Counted from the stretch's first letter, positions 26,440-35,681 are shown. The stretch: DNA of 64,000 bases from Microlunatus soli (GCF_900105385.1 NZ_LT629772.1:744001-808000); one strand, 5' to 3'. The notes: generated from the sequence alone by a model not told the origin. Translations and numbers: made by a program.

Positions 26440-27444
26440 TCAGCCGCCGATGGCGGACATCGGACGGTCCGGCTGCAGGAAGGACGGGTCGTCGATGCCG
26501 TGGCCAGGACGCTTGATCGCGACGGCGGCAATCCATTGGTCGGCGAGTTGCTGGTCGGTGGCTCCGGACCGCAACCGGGACCGGAGGTCCTGCTCGGTCC
26601 GGGCGAACAGGCAGTTGCGCAGTTGGCCGTCGGCGGTCAGCCGGACCCGATCACAGGCGCCACAGAACGGCTCGGACACCGCGGCGATGATGCCCACCCG
26701 GTGGGCCGTGCCGGCGATCCGATACAGCTCTGCCGGTGCGCTCCCCCGACTGCGGACGTCGACCTGGTCTTCGACCAGATCGAACTCCGCCGCCAGAGTG
26801 GTCCGGATCTCCGCGGCAGTGATCATCGTGTCCCGATCCCAACCGTGCTGGGCATCCAACGGCATCTGCTCGATGAATCGCAGCTGCACGCCCTGCTCGA
26901 TCGCCCACCGCAGCAGCGGCCCGGCTTCATGATCATTGATCCCGCGCATCAGCACCGAGTTGATCTTGACCGGCTGCAGCCCGGCCTCGGTGGCCGCGGC
27001 CACGCCGGCCAGCACATCGTCGAGTCGACGACGGCGGGTCAGCCGGACGAATGTGTCGGCGTCCAGCGTGTCGAGTGAGATGTTGATCCGGTCCAGGCCG
27101 GCGTCGACCAGGCGCTCTGCCCGCCGGGCCAGCCCGATCCCGTTCGTGGTGAGGGCGATCTGCGGACGGGTGGGCAACGCGGCGATGCCGGCGACCAACT
27201 CCTCCAGCCCCTTACGCAGCAGCGGTTCGCCACCGGTCAGCCGCACCGTACGGATCCCGAGCAGCTCGGTGCCGATCCCGATCAGTCGGAGCAGCTCGTC
27301 CTCGGTGAGCAACTCGTCGCGGCCCATCCAGTCCAGGCCCTCGGCCGGCATGCAGTAGGTGCAGCGCAGGTTGCAGCGATCGGTCACCGAGACCCGCAGG
27401 TCGGTCGCAACCCGACCGTGGCGATCGGCCAGCACTCCGCTCAT
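26440..27444 (-). CDS. moaA: GTP 3',8-cyclase, molybdenum cofactor biosynthesis
   Basis: A 334-residue radical-SAM enzyme for the first step of molybdopterin synthesis. The N-terminal cluster motif is C24-N-L-R-C28-T-Y-C31; the C-terminal cluster cysteines lie in C-G-A-C-D-R-V-R and N-C-L-F. The protein ends in the conserved G-G needed for activity. ATG 27444 lies six bases after TAGGCT with no ribosome site, indicating a leaderless mRNA. It converges on the small Cys/His gene. No other moa gene is in the window. Confidence 0.96.
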   Translation of the reverse strand: MSGVLADRHGRVATDLRVSVTDRCNLRCTYCMPAEGLDWMGRDELLTEDELLRLIGIGTELLGIRTVRLTGGEPLLRKGLEELVAGIAALPTRPQIALTTNGIGLARRAERLVDAGLDRINISLDTLDADTFVRLTRRRRLDDVLAGVAAATEAGLQPVKINSVLMRGINDHEAGPLLRWAIEQGVQLRFIEQMPLDAQHGWDRDTMITAAEIRTTLAAEFDLVEDQVDVRSRGSAPAELYRIAGTAHRVGIIAAVSEPFCGACDRVRLTADGQLRNCLFARTEQDLRSRLRSGATDQQLADQWIAAVAIKRPGHGIDDPSFLQPDRPMSAIGG

Positions 27445-27525
27445 GCGACGAGCCTACGCGCGCCCGAAACCGTCGGAAACGGCCGGGTGCCTGCCCGGGT
27501 GCGGATCGGGGCTCAGCCTCCGGGC

Positions 27526-28047
27526 TCAGGCCGGTTCGTCGACCGGCGCGGCTGCCGGTGGTTGCCGCGACATCGCGGTGTAGGCGGCGAAACCGAACGA
27601 ACCGGCCAGTGCCAGCACCCGCATCCACGGCTTGTTGAAGACGTTCCGAGTCGCCGCGTCCAGCGACAGCGCACCCGGGCCGCCGAGTGCCAGAGCGCTG
27701 CTGACCAGCCCGAGGACGGCCGGGAACTCGAACCCGCCGTCGGTGTTGAAGAACCCGTTCGGGGCATGGGTACTGGCCGCCACCGCCATCGTGCCTGCCG
27801 CTCCCGCACCACCGGCGCCGGTCGCCAACCCGAGCACCAGCGACGCCCCGCCGAGGGTCTCACCGAGGCCGGCCAACTGTGCGGCCCGGCGCGGCTCGGG
27901 GAAGCCCATCTGCTCGAAGCCCTTGGTCACCCCGTCCAACCCAGGCCCGTCGAACGCCCCGAAGAGCTTCTGTGCGCCGTGCGAGATCAGGGTGCCTCCG
28001 ACGCCGAGCCGGACTGCCAGCAGAGCGAGATTGCCGAGCTTGCTCAT
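27526..28047 (-). CDS. DoxX family membrane protein
   Basis: A 173-residue DoxX-like protein with about four transmembrane segments. The family start is A-V-R-L-G-V-G-G-T-L-I-S-H-G-A-Q-K-L-F-G, and the central N-G-F-F-N-T-x-G-G-F-E-F-P region is typical. ATG 28047 has GGAAGGA upstream; the longer frame is not used. DoxX proteins are linked to redox or thiol stress complexes in mycobacteria. The gene stands alone, 81 bp from moaA. Confidence 0.87.
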   Translation of the reverse strand: MSKLGNLALLAVRLGVGGTLISHGAQKLFGAFDGPGLDGVTKGFEQMGFPEPRRAAQLAGLGETLGGASLVLGLATGAGGAGAAGTMAVAASTHAPNGFFNTDGGFEFPAVLGLVSSALALGGPGALSLDAATRNVFNKPWMRVLALAGSFGFAAYTAMSRQPPAAAPVDEPA

Positions 28048-28210
28048 GGGGTTCCTTCCGCGGATGACAAGGTGCCGTCCATCATGCCCCGCGGAGGGCA
28101 CCTCGCAACACCCGCCCCCGCTCGTGCGATCATCGGCCTGCGATGGTCTAGGAGTGCGGTTGCGCCGGCCCGCGGTCGCATGGGAAGGGCTGAACCTCAT
28201 GGAGTCAGGT

Positions 28211-28447
28211 ATGGAACTGGACGCATGGCTAGGCAAGCTTGCCGATGAGCTGAAGATCGGCGACGTCGAGCTCGACACCGACATGATGCACACGCTGCTC
28301 GATCTGGCCCGCGACGCGGCGCATCAGATCGACCGGCCGGCTGCCCCGTTGACCTGCTACCTGGTCGGGGTCGCCGTCGGCCGCGGAGCAGCGCTCGGCG
28401 CGACGGCCGCGACGGCGACCGCGGCGGCATTGGCCGTGGACGACTGA
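28211..28447 (+). CDS. DUF6457 domain protein
   Basis: A 78-residue protein that is nearly all DUF6457, a helical domain that is found alone or fused to MobA-like nucleotidyltransferases of molybdenum cofactor synthesis. It begins M-E-L-D-A-W-L and ends with an alanine-rich helix. ATG 28211 has GGAG six bases upstream; ATG 28199 is an alternative. Closeness to moaA fits a cofactor-related role, but no activity is known. Confidence 0.7.
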   Translation: MELDAWLGKLADELKIGDVELDTDMMHTLLDLARDAAHQIDRPAAPLTCYLVGVAVGRGAALGATAATATAAALAVDD

Positions 28448-28461
28448 CGTAAGCTCGGGTG

Positions 28462-29316
28462 GTGTCCCAGCAGGCTACCGATCCGGCGCGGCCGACCCAG
28501 CAACACCGTCGGCCCCAGCAGCGCAGGCCGCAGCGCAGGTCCGGCCCGCCGCCGGCGCCGAAATACCCGCTGTGGGTCCGCTGGGTCGCGCTGGCGCTGT
28601 TCGTCGCCGTCCTCGGAGTGACGTTCGTCAAGCTCGGTCAGTGGCAGTTGCGGCGCCTCGATGAGCGGCGCGCCGGCAACGTCGTCGTCCGTGCCAACGA
28701 GCGTGCCCCGGTCGCGGAGTTCTCCGACATCTTCAGTCACCCGATCGGGGCCGCCGACGAATGGAAGCGGGTCCGGGTCACCGGCACCTTCGACGCCGAT
28801 CGGCAGTTCGTGATCCGCTACCGGGACAACTCCGACGACTCCGGCTACGAGGTCGTCGCACCGCTGCGCACCTCGGACGGCCGGACCGTGCTGATCGACC
28901 GCGGCTTCATCCCCGTCGACGGCGGCCAGCGGATCGCTCAGCAGGCGCCACCACCGCCAACCGGGACGGTCACCGTTGTCGGCCGGGTTCGAGCCGACGA
29001 GACCGGCCGGGACAGTGCGACGGTTCCGGTCAACGGACATGCCCGCTTGATCAACTCAGGCAAGATCGGCTCGGCGCTGGGTCGGCCGGTGGTGAACGGC
29101 TACATCGACGCGCTCACGATGGATCCTGCCGATCCGACCACGTTCGCCCCGATCGATCTCCCGGAGCTCAACGACGGCCCGCATTTCTGGTACGCGGTGC
29201 AGTGGTTCATGTTCACCGGCATCGGCGTCCTCGGCGTCGTGGTCTTCATCCGCGGTGATCTGCGGGATCGTCGCGAACGTCGTGCGGCGGCGGCCAAGGT
29301 CGCCCGTGAGTCGTGA
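28462..29316 (+). CDS. SURF1 family cytochrome oxidase assembly protein
   Basis: A 284-residue SURF1 protein for assembly of cytochrome aa3 oxidase. After a proline- and glutamine-rich N-terminus there is a transmembrane helix (about 38-56) with the family motif L-G-x-W-Q-L-R-R, a conserved V-T-G-T-F region, and a second helix near 255-272 with W-Y-A-V-Q-W. TAAGCT at 28450-28455 lies six bases before GTG 28462; GTG 28459 is the alternative start. The gene's stop is inside a 17-bp tandem duplication. ctaA, also for heme A supply, lies at 60.8 kb. Confidence 0.88.
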   Translation: MSQQATDPARPTQQHRRPQQRRPQRRSGPPPAPKYPLWVRWVALALFVAVLGVTFVKLGQWQLRRLDERRAGNVVVRANERAPVAEFSDIFSHPIGAADEWKRVRVTGTFDADRQFVIRYRDNSDDSGYEVVAPLRTSDGRTVLIDRGFIPVDGGQRIAQQAPPPPTGTVTVVGRVRADETGRDSATVPVNGHARLINSGKIGSALGRPVVNGYIDALTMDPADPTTFAPIDLPELNDGPHFWYAVQWFMFTGIGVLGVVVFIRGDLRDRRERRAAAAKVARES

Positions 29317-29340
29317 CACGATCTGAGTCGTGACACGATC
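29307..29340 (+). repeat. 17-bp perfect tandem duplication
   Basis: TGAGTCGTGACACGATC occurs twice without a gap (29307-29323, 29324-29340). The first copy contains the SURF1 stop codon and the second ends just before the next start codon, so the duplication sets the spacing between the two genes. Confidence 0.85.
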
Positions 29341-29345
29341 GGCCC

Positions 29346-30107
29346 ATGGACCTTCAGCTCACCGATCGTGTATTCGTGGTCACTGCCGCCAGCAGCGGGC
29401 TCGGCCGCGCCACCGCGACCCAGTTGGTCGCCGAGGGCGCCAAGGTCGTCCTGGTCGCCCGCCGCGGCGACGTGTTGGATGAGGCGGTCGCCGAGCTCGG
29501 CTCGGACTCCGCGGTCGCACTGACCGCCGACCTCACCGCCGTCGAGACCCCGGCGCAGGCTGCCCGGTTGGCCGTGGCGACCTACGGCCGGCTGGACGGT
29601 GCCCTGATCAGTGTCGGCGGCCCACCGGCCGGCCCGGCGTTGGCGATGTCCGACGACCAATGGCGGGACGGTTTCGAGTCGGTGTTCCTGGCCGCGCTGC
29701 GGACGATCGGCGCCGTGGTCGACCATGGTACGGCCGACGACCTGGCGATCGCCTGTGTGCTGTCCACCTCCGCCCTGTCACCGATCGGCGGCCTCAGCAT
29801 CTCCAACGGGCTGCGTCCCGGGCTGGCGATGTTGATCAAGCAGGTGGCCGACGAACACGGCCCGGACGGGACCCGGATCAACGGCCTGTTGCCCGGCCGG
29901 ATCAGCACCGAACGCGTACAGTACCTGGACTCGTTGGCCGACGATCCCGAGGCCGCCCGCCGGGGCAGCGCGGCCCGGATCCCGCTGCGCAGGTACGGCG
30001 ATCCCGACGAGTTCGGCAAGGTCGCCACCTTCCTGCTGTCGCCGGCGGCGTCGTACGTCAGCGGCAGCCTGCTGGCCGTCGACGGTGGCGCACTGCGAGC
30101 CCTATGA
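29346..30107 (+). CDS. SDR-family protein lacking the catalytic tyrosine
   Basis: A 253-residue short-chain dehydrogenase-like protein. The NAD(P) motif T-A-A-S-S-G-L-G is at 13-20, and the unusual G-G-P-P-A-G replaces the usual N-N-A-G. At the active site I see I-S-N-G-L-R-P-G-L-A-M-L-I-K where Y-x-x-x-K is expected, so the tyrosine is missing. A subgroup of SDR proteins shares this G-G-P-P plus S-N-x-L-R pattern, so this is not simple decay. It overlaps the next gene by four bases (ATGA). Substrate unknown. Confidence 0.85.
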   Translation: MDLQLTDRVFVVTAASSGLGRATATQLVAEGAKVVLVARRGDVLDEAVAELGSDSAVALTADLTAVETPAQAARLAVATYGRLDGALISVGGPPAGPALAMSDDQWRDGFESVFLAALRTIGAVVDHGTADDLAIACVLSTSALSPIGGLSISNGLRPGLAMLIKQVADEHGPDGTRINGLLPGRISTERVQYLDSLADDPEAARRGSAARIPLRRYGDPDEFGKVATFLLSPAASYVSGSLLAVDGGALRAL

Positions 30108-30955
30108 GCCTGTCCGCGGTCGCCGATCTGCTGACCTGTCCGAACTGTCACCGGCCGTTGTCGATCATGGATCGTACGGTGCGGTGCCCGACCGGCCACA
30201 GCTTCGACCTGGCCCGGCAGGGGTATGTCAACCTCCTCACGGGCCGGCAGCCTGCCAACGCCGACAGCCCGGAGATGATCACCGCCCGGGACCGCTTCCT
30301 CGGTGCTGATCACTATCGTGCACTGGCCGACGCGATCGCGGACCGGGCAGCCGCCGCGGTCGACGGACTGCCCGCCGAGCAGGGGCGGCCGCGGTTGGCC
30401 GAGACCGGGGCCGGCACGGGCTACTATCTGGCGACCGTCCTGGACCGGATCACCGATGCGACCGGAATCGCTACCGACATCTCGGTGCCGGCCTGTCGGC
30501 GGGCCGCACGTGCCCATGCCCGGATCGGGGCGGTGGTCGCCGACACCTGGGCCGGACTGCCGATCGCCGACGGCCACATCGATCTGCTGATGGTGATCTT
30601 CGCACCCCGTAATCCGCCCGAATTCGCGCGCCTGCTGGCCCCGGGCGGCCGGCTGATCGTCGTCACCCCGGGGCCCGACCACCTCCGGCAGTTACGCGAA
30701 CCGCTCGGCCTGTTGGGCATCGAAGCAGACAAGCAGGACCGGCTGCAGGCGACGATGAGTGCGCACCTGGAGCCAGTACAGCGAGATCGGCTGCGCTATC
30801 GGCTGCGGCTGGCCGACGACGAGCTGATCGCGTTGGTCACGATGGGGCCGAATGCGCACCACACCGACGAACGGATCGCCGAGCGGGTCCGCGCGCTGCA
30901 ACCGCCGGTCGAGGTCGACGTGGACGTCTGGATCTCCGAGTTCGCCCAGCGCTGA
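30104..30955 (+). CDS. rRNA guanine-N1 methyltransferase, RlmA type
   Basis: A 283-residue SAM methyltransferase resembling RlmA(I/II), which methylate G745/G748 of 23S rRNA. An N-terminal zinc finger has C12-x-x-C15 and C28-x3-H32; the next block G-Y-V-N-L-L is family-specific, and the SAM site is A-E-T-G-A-G-T-G-Y-Y near 99-108. RlmA(II) proteins confer tylosin resistance in producers. The usual D/E-G-C-G is changed to E-T-G-A-G, which is common in actinobacteria. Translation is coupled to the SDR gene. Confidence 0.85.
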   Translation: MSLSAVADLLTCPNCHRPLSIMDRTVRCPTGHSFDLARQGYVNLLTGRQPANADSPEMITARDRFLGADHYRALADAIADRAAAAVDGLPAEQGRPRLAETGAGTGYYLATVLDRITDATGIATDISVPACRRAARAHARIGAVVADTWAGLPIADGHIDLLMVIFAPRNPPEFARLLAPGGRLIVVTPGPDHLRQLREPLGLLGIEADKQDRLQATMSAHLEPVQRDRLRYRLRLADDELIALVTMGPNAHHTDERIAERVRALQPPVEVDVDVWISEFAQR

Positions 30956-30970
30956 GTCCCGGCCGCGCCG

Positions 30971-32851
30971 TCAGCCCTCCATCTTCTCGGCGAACTGCGT
31001 GCGGTAGAGCTCGGCGTACAACCCGCCGGCGGCGATCAGTCGGTCATGATCACCGGCCTCGACGATCCGGCCGTGATCGACGACCAGGATCTGATCGGCG
31101 TTGCGCACCGTGGAGAGCCGGTGGGCGATCACCAAGCTGGTCCGTCCCTCCATCGCCCGGTCCAAGGCCCGTTGTACCGCTACCTCGGATTCGGAGTCCA
31201 GGTGCGCCGTCGCCTCGTCCAGGACGACGATCGGCGGCGCCTTCAGCAACAATCGGGCGATCGCCAAGCGTTGCCGTTCGCCGCCGGACAGCCGGTAACC
31301 GCGCTCGCCGACGACCGTCTGCAGACCGTCGGGCAGCGACCCGACAAGATCACCGACCTGGGCGGCCCTCAGCGCCCGCCAGAGCTGATCATCGGTCGCG
31401 TCCGGCCGCGCGTAGCGGAGATTGTTCTGGATCGTGTCGTGGAACAGGTGGGCGTCCTGGGTGACGTAGCCGACCGCGCCGTGCAGTGATTCCAGGGTCA
31501 GGTCGCGGACGTCGGAATCCCCCACCCGGACGGCGCCGGAGGTCGGGTCGTAGAGCCGTGCGACCAGGTGGGTGATCGTGGTCTTGCCCGCACCGGACGG
31601 ACCGACCAGAGCGACCGTCTGGCCGGCGTCGGCGCGGAAGTCGATGTCGTACAAGACCGGGTTGTCCGGCCTGTTCTCGGTGGTGGCGACCAACTCGAGG
31701 CTGGCCAACGACACCTCGTCGGCGCGGGGGTAGCTGAAGCCGACATGATCAAAGGCGATCGTCGCCGGTCCGGTGTAGCCGCGGGCGTCGTCCCGGTCGG
31801 CGATCATCGGTCGCAGGTCGAGCACCTCGAAGACCCGCTCGAAGCTGACCAGTGCTGTCATGACGTCGATCCGGACGTTGGTGAGCTGGGTGAGCGGGCC
31901 GTACAGCCGGGTCAGCAGGCCGGCCAGCGCGGTCAGGGTGCCGACGCTCAACGCTCCCCCGACGGCGATCGCGCCACCCACCCCGTAGACCAGGGCGGTG
32001 GCCAGCGCAGCAACCAGGGTGAGCGCGGTGACGAACAGTCGGCCGTTCATCGCGATGCCGACCGAGATGTCGCGCACCGCCCCGGCCTTGCCGGCAAAGT
32101 TGCGATGTTCGTCGTCGCCGCGACCGAACAGCTTGACCAGCAGCGCGCCGCTGACGCTGAACCGTTCGGTCATCGTCTCCGACAGTTCGCCGTTCAGCTG
32201 CATCTGCTCGCGTGTCATGCCGGCCAGCCGACGGCCCATGATGCGTGCCGGGATCAGGAAGATCGGCAGCAGGACCAACGCCGCCACAGTGAGCTGCCAG
32301 CTCAACAGGACCATCGCCACCAGTGTGGTGATCAAGGTGATCGCGCTGGACACCACGGTGATCATCGTGCCGGTGAACGCCTGCTGGGCGCCGATCACGT
32401 CGGAGTTGAGCCGGGAGACGAGTTTGCCGGTCTGGGTCCGACTGAAGAAGGCCAGTGGCATCCGCTGGACGTGATCGTAGACCTGGGTCCGGAGGTCGAA
32501 GATCAGACCTTCCCCGACCCGCGCCGAGAACCATCGTTGGATGATCGACAGTGCGGCGTCGACGACCGCGATCACCGCGACCACAACCGCGAGCCCGACG
32601 ACCAGCCCGTAGTCCTTGCCCAGCACGCCGTTGTCGATCAGGTCCTTGAACAACAGCGGTGGCACGACACCGATCGCCGCCCCGACGATCACCAGGATCA
32701 ACAACGCCGCAACCTGCCAACGATACGGCTTGCCGAAGCTGATCACCCGCCGCACCAAGCCCTTCTTGAGCTTGTGCGACAGCACTTCCCGATCGCTGCG
32801 GGACAACCTGCCCAGTCCGAAGCCGAAGCCCCCGAGCCCGCGCATGCTCAT
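30971..32851 (-). CDS. ABC exporter, fused membrane and ATPase domains
   Basis: A 626-residue half-transporter of the MsbA/LmrA type. Six transmembrane segments lie in about 40-340, followed by the ATPase domain with Walker [10 protein letters not shown]-loop Y-V-T-Q-D, signature L-S-G-G-E-R-Q-R, Walker B I-V-V-L-D-E-A-T and H-loop I-A-H-R. It should work as a homodimer exporting lipid, peptide or drug. A GGAGGAG site precedes the start; ATG 32845 (M3) is an alternative. It is convergent with the RlmA-type gene. Confidence 0.92.
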   Translation of the reverse strand: MSMRGLGGFGFGLGRLSRSDREVLSHKLKKGLVRRVISFGKPYRWQVAALLILVIVGAAIGVVPPLLFKDLIDNGVLGKDYGLVVGLAVVVAVIAVVDAALSIIQRWFSARVGEGLIFDLRTQVYDHVQRMPLAFFSRTQTGKLVSRLNSDVIGAQQAFTGTMITVVSSAITLITTLVAMVLLSWQLTVAALVLLPIFLIPARIMGRRLAGMTREQMQLNGELSETMTERFSVSGALLVKLFGRGDDEHRNFAGKAGAVRDISVGIAMNGRLFVTALTLVAALATALVYGVGGAIAVGGALSVGTLTALAGLLTRLYGPLTQLTNVRIDVMTALVSFERVFEVLDLRPMIADRDDARGYTGPATIAFDHVGFSYPRADEVSLASLELVATTENRPDNPVLYDIDFRADAGQTVALVGPSGAGKTTITHLVARLYDPTSGAVRVGDSDVRDLTLESLHGAVGYVTQDAHLFHDTIQNNLRYARPDATDDQLWRALRAAQVGDLVGSLPDGLQTVVGERGYRLSGGERQRLAIARLLLKAPPIVVLDEATAHLDSESEVAVQRALDRAMEGRTSLVIAHRLSTVRNADQILVVDHGRIVEAGDHDRLIAAGGLYAELYRTQFAEKMEG

Positions 32852-32965
32852 CCGGTCTCACACTCCTCCGGCGCGCAATCCTTCGACACTGGGCCGACGC
32901 ACCACCCGTGAACCTACTCCGCACTGCCGCGCAGCCAAGCGTCGTCATCACAGCCGGACATGACA

Positions 32966-32996
32966 GGGCCCGGACACCTGAGCGGTGTCCGGGCCC
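32966..32996 (-). terminator. Strong hairpin terminator of the H1-like gene
   Basis: A perfect 13-bp stem (32966-32978 with 32984-32996, five-base loop) lies 20 bp past the stop of the histone-like gene. It is the most classical terminator-like hairpin in the window, though without a long T-run. Confidence 0.75.
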
Positions 32997-33016
32997 GGAA
33001 CTGTCTTCGGTCGACG

Positions 33017-33646
33017 TCAGCGCTTGCGTGCCGTCTTCTTGGCCGCGGTCTTCTTGGCCGGGGCCTTCTTGGCGGTCGTCTTCTTGGCGGCGGTCTTGGC
33101 CGGGGCCTTCTTGGCCGGGGCCTTCTTGGCGGCGGTCTTGGCCGGGGCCTTCTTGGCCGTCGTCTTCTTGGCGGCGGTCTTGGCCGGAGCCTTCTTGGCC
33201 GTCGTCTTCTTCGCAGCGGTCTTGGCCGGGGCCTTCTTGGCCGCCGTCTTCTTCGCAGCGGTCTTGGCCGGAGCCTTCTTGGCGGGGGCCTTCTTGGCCG
33301 TCGTCTTCTTCGCAGCGGTCTTGGCCGGAGCCTTCTTCGCCGCCGCCTTCTTCGCGGCAGTCTTGGCCGGAGCCTTCTTCGCCGGGGCCTTCTTCGCCGC
33401 CGCCTTCTTGGCGGGGGCCTTCTTCGCCGTCGTCTTCTTGGCCGCACCGCGGGTTGCCCCGCCACGACCACGCAACTCGACGCCGGCCTCGGAGAGAACG
33501 CCGTGCACGAAACCGAACGAACGTCCGGCGTCGTCAGCGATCTTGCGGATGCTCTCGCCAGCGGTGTAGCGCTTGGCGAACTGGGACGCGAGGGTGTCTC
33601 GCTGCGAACCGGTGATCCGAGAACCCTTAGCTAATGCCTTGGCCAC
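33017..33646 (-). CDS. HTH protein with histone H1-like lysine/alanine tail
   Basis: A 209-residue protein joining two parts. Residues 1-65 are a compact helix-turn-helix ([34 protein letters not shown]) that occurs alone as a small protein in many actinobacteria, probably including Rv1473A. Residues 70-209 are almost only K, A, P and T in K-K-A-P-A-K and K-T-A-A-K-K repeats, like histone H1 and mycobacterial HupB tails. GTG 33646 has AGGAGG upstream. A nucleoid-associated DNA-binding role is inferred. It lies downstream of an ABC-F gene, matching mycobacterial gene order. Confidence 0.85.
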   Translation of the reverse strand: MAKALAKGSRITGSQRDTLASQFAKRYTAGESIRKIADDAGRSFGFVHGVLSEAGVELRGRGGATRGAAKKTTAKKAPAKKAAAKKAPAKKAPAKTAAKKAAAKKAPAKTAAKKTTAKKAPAKKAPAKTAAKKTAAKKAPAKTAAKKTTAKKAPAKTAAKKTTAKKAPAKTAAKKAPAKKAPAKTAAKKTTAKKAPAKKTAAKKTARKR

Positions 33647-34082
33647 TCTTCCTCCTGGATGTCCAGTCACCAAGCGAGTCGCTCGATGACACCTCAGTCT
33701 GTTGACTTACGATCCATGATCGTCGTTTCATGATCAATGATCAATCATTTGTAGCATCCGGCGGGTCTTTCTGTGCAATTTAGGCGTAGATGATCAACTC
33801 ATGCCCGCCTGGATCCGCCTGATCATGGCTCCATGATCGTCAACGACCGGCGATGATCACCGGTTCCTAAAGGAAACACTGATCTATTCGGGTTACTGCG
33901 GCCCGCGCTGCACACCCGCTCGCTGCGTTGCACTCCCTTGACCGGCCCCGGCCCGCCTGCCGGCGTGCGCCGTGCGATCGGGCGCGCATCGCGGGTCCGC
34001 AGCTCAGCCCGAATAGATCAGTGCTTCCTTAATCGTTTCAGTCACCACTCGACCATCATGATCAAGCCGTCGACGGGGCCGA
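33647..34082. other. Intergenic region with a TGATCA cluster
   Basis: This 436-bp region separates the ABC-F gene from the H1-like gene, both leftward. I see no gene. The part nearest the H1-like gene is AT-richer and has TGATCA at 33731, 33738, 33791, 33820 and 33854, with another at 34059. The rest is a long hairpin element listed separately. The promoter of the H1-like gene must lie here. Confidence 0.7.
33870..34030. repeat. 161-bp long-hairpin element
   Basis: Outer arms of 23 bases (33870-33892 and 34008-34030) are complementary with one mismatch. Pairing continues inward with CTGCGGCCCGCG against CGCGGGTCCGCAG, giving arms of about 40 bases. The GC-rich centre of about 80 bases has further short dyads. 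It begins 52 bp after the ABC-F stop. It could be a miniature inverted-repeat element, a structured RNA or an elaborate terminator. Confidence 0.65.
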
Positions 34083-35681
34083 TCAGGCCAGGGTGATCAA
34101 CTCTGCGTAATCGGCGGTCCACAGATCCTCGGTCCCGTCCGGCAACACCAGCACCCGATCGGGCTCGAGCGCCTCGACCGCTCCCTCGTCGTGAGTGACG
34201 AGCACGATCGCACCAGCGTAGGAGTGGATGGCGGCCAGGATCTCTTCTCTGGAGGCGGGATCGAGGTTGTTGGTCGGTTCGTCCAGCAACAGCACGTTTG
34301 CGCTGGAAACCACCAGGGTCGCCAACGCCAGACGCGTCTTCTCACCGCCGGACAGCACCTCTGCGGGCTTCTCCACATCGTCCCCGCTGAACAGGAAGGA
34401 TCCCAGCACCTTGCGCACATCGGTCTCGTTCAGGTCCGGCGCGGCCGTCTTCATGTTGGCCAGCACCGTGCGATCAACATCCAGGGTTTCGTGTTCCTGG
34501 GCGTAGTAGCCGAGCTTGAGCCCGTGCCCGGCATGGACCTGTCCGGTGTCGGGTTCACCGATCCCGGCGAGGATCCGCAACAGGGTTGTCTTACCCGCTC
34601 CGTTCAGGCCCAAGATCACCACCCGGCTGCCGCGGTCGATCGCAAGATCAACGCCGGCGAACACCTCCAGGGATCCGTAGGACTTGCTCAGTCCGGTGGC
34701 CGTCAACGGGGTCCGGCCGCAGGGTGCTGGCTCGGGAAGCTTGATCCTGGCCACCCGGTCTTCGGCACGGACGGCCTCCAGTCCAGCCATCAACCTGTCC
34801 GCACGGCGGGCCATGTTCTTGGCTGCTACCGCCTTGGTCGCCTTGGCGCCCATCTTCTCTGCCTGGGTACGCAGTCGATCAGCCTTGCGCTCGGCGTTCT
34901 TGCGTTCCCGGCGGCGACGTTCCTCGTCGGTGGCGCGCTGCTGCAGATACCGCTTCCAGTTCATCGCATACACGTCGAGGACGGAACGGTTGGCGTCCAG
35001 GTGGAAGACCTTGTTGACGGTCTCGCCCAGTAGGTCGGTGTCGTGACTGATGACCAACAGGCCGCCGGAGTAGTTGATCAGGTAGGACCGCAGCCAGGCC
35101 ACGGAGTCGGCGTCGAGGTGGTTGGTCGGCTCGTCCAACAGCATCGTCTCCGCATCGGAGAACAGGATCCGGGCCAATTCGACGCGCCGCCGCTGGCCGC
35201 CCGACAGCGTGCTCAGCGGCTGCTGCAGGACCCGGTCCGGAAGCCCGAGGTTGGCCGAGATCCGAGCCGCCTCGGCCTCGGCCGCATATCCGCCGGCGGC
35301 AACGAGCTGGGCCTCGACACGGGCGTAGCGGTCCATCGCCGCTTCCCGGACGCTGTCGTCGGTCGAGGCCATCTCCTCCTCGGTGCGACGCATCCGGGCG
35401 AGCACCGCGTCCAGCCCCCGGGCGGACAGGATCCGATCCATCGCCAGCACCTCGGGATCGCCGGTCCGCGGGTCCTGCGGCAGGTAGCCGACACTGCCAG
35501 CGCTGGTGATCGTCCCGGACGCAGCCTGACCGGCGCCGGCGAGGATCTTGGTCAGGGTGGTCTTGCCGGCGCCGTTACGGCCGACCAGTCCGATCTTGTC
35601 GCCGGCTGCGATCTGGAACGACGCCTTCTCCAGCAGCAGCCGGGCACCCACCCGGACCTCGACATCACGTACGACTAGCAC
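34083..35681 (-). CDS. ABC-F family ATPase
   Basis: A 532-residue protein with two ABC domains and no membrane segment. Walker A motifs are G-R-N-G-A-G-K-T (about 35-42) and G-L-N-G-A-G-K-T; signatures are L-S-G-G-Q-R-R-R and L-S-G-G-E-K-T-R; the P-site-tRNA-interaction-motif linker is the R/K-rich coiled segment near 240-300. ABC-F proteins act on the ribosome, for translation rescue or antibiotic protection. GTG 35681 starts the usual V-L-V-V-R-D-V sequence; GTG 35699 is an alternative. Mycobacterial Rv1473 is the likely counterpart by neighbourhood. Confidence 0.9.
   Translation of the reverse strand: MLVVRDVEVRVGARLLLEKASFQIAAGDKIGLVGRNGAGKTTLTKILAGAGQAASGTITSAGSVGYLPQDPRTGDPEVLAMDRILSARGLDAVLARMRRTEEEMASTDDSVREAAMDRYARVEAQLVAAGGYAAEAEAARISANLGLPDRVLQQPLSTLSGGQRRRVELARILFSDAETMLLDEPTNHLDADSVAWLRSYLINYSGGLLVISHDTDLLGETVNKVFHLDANRSVLDVYAMNWKRYLQQRATDEERRRRERKNAERKADRLRTQAEKMGAKATKAVAAKNMARRADRLMAGLEAVRAEDRVARIKLPEPAPCGRTPLTATGLSKSYGSLEVFAGVDLAIDRGSRVVILGLNGAGKTTLLRILAGIGEPDTGQVHAGHGLKLGYYAQEHETLDVDRTVLANMKTAAPDLNETDVRKVLGSFLFSGDDVEKPAEVLSGGEKTRLALATLVVSSANVLLLDEPTNNLDPASREEILAAIHSYAGAIVLVTHDEGAVEALEPDRVLVLPDGTEDLWTADYAELITLA

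Noticed and set aside
32985-33569. Hydrophobic F/L/A repeat protein on the plus strand
   Set aside because: It is the mirror of the lysine/alanine repeats of the H1-like gene; the GTG start with strong ribosome site is on the minus strand.
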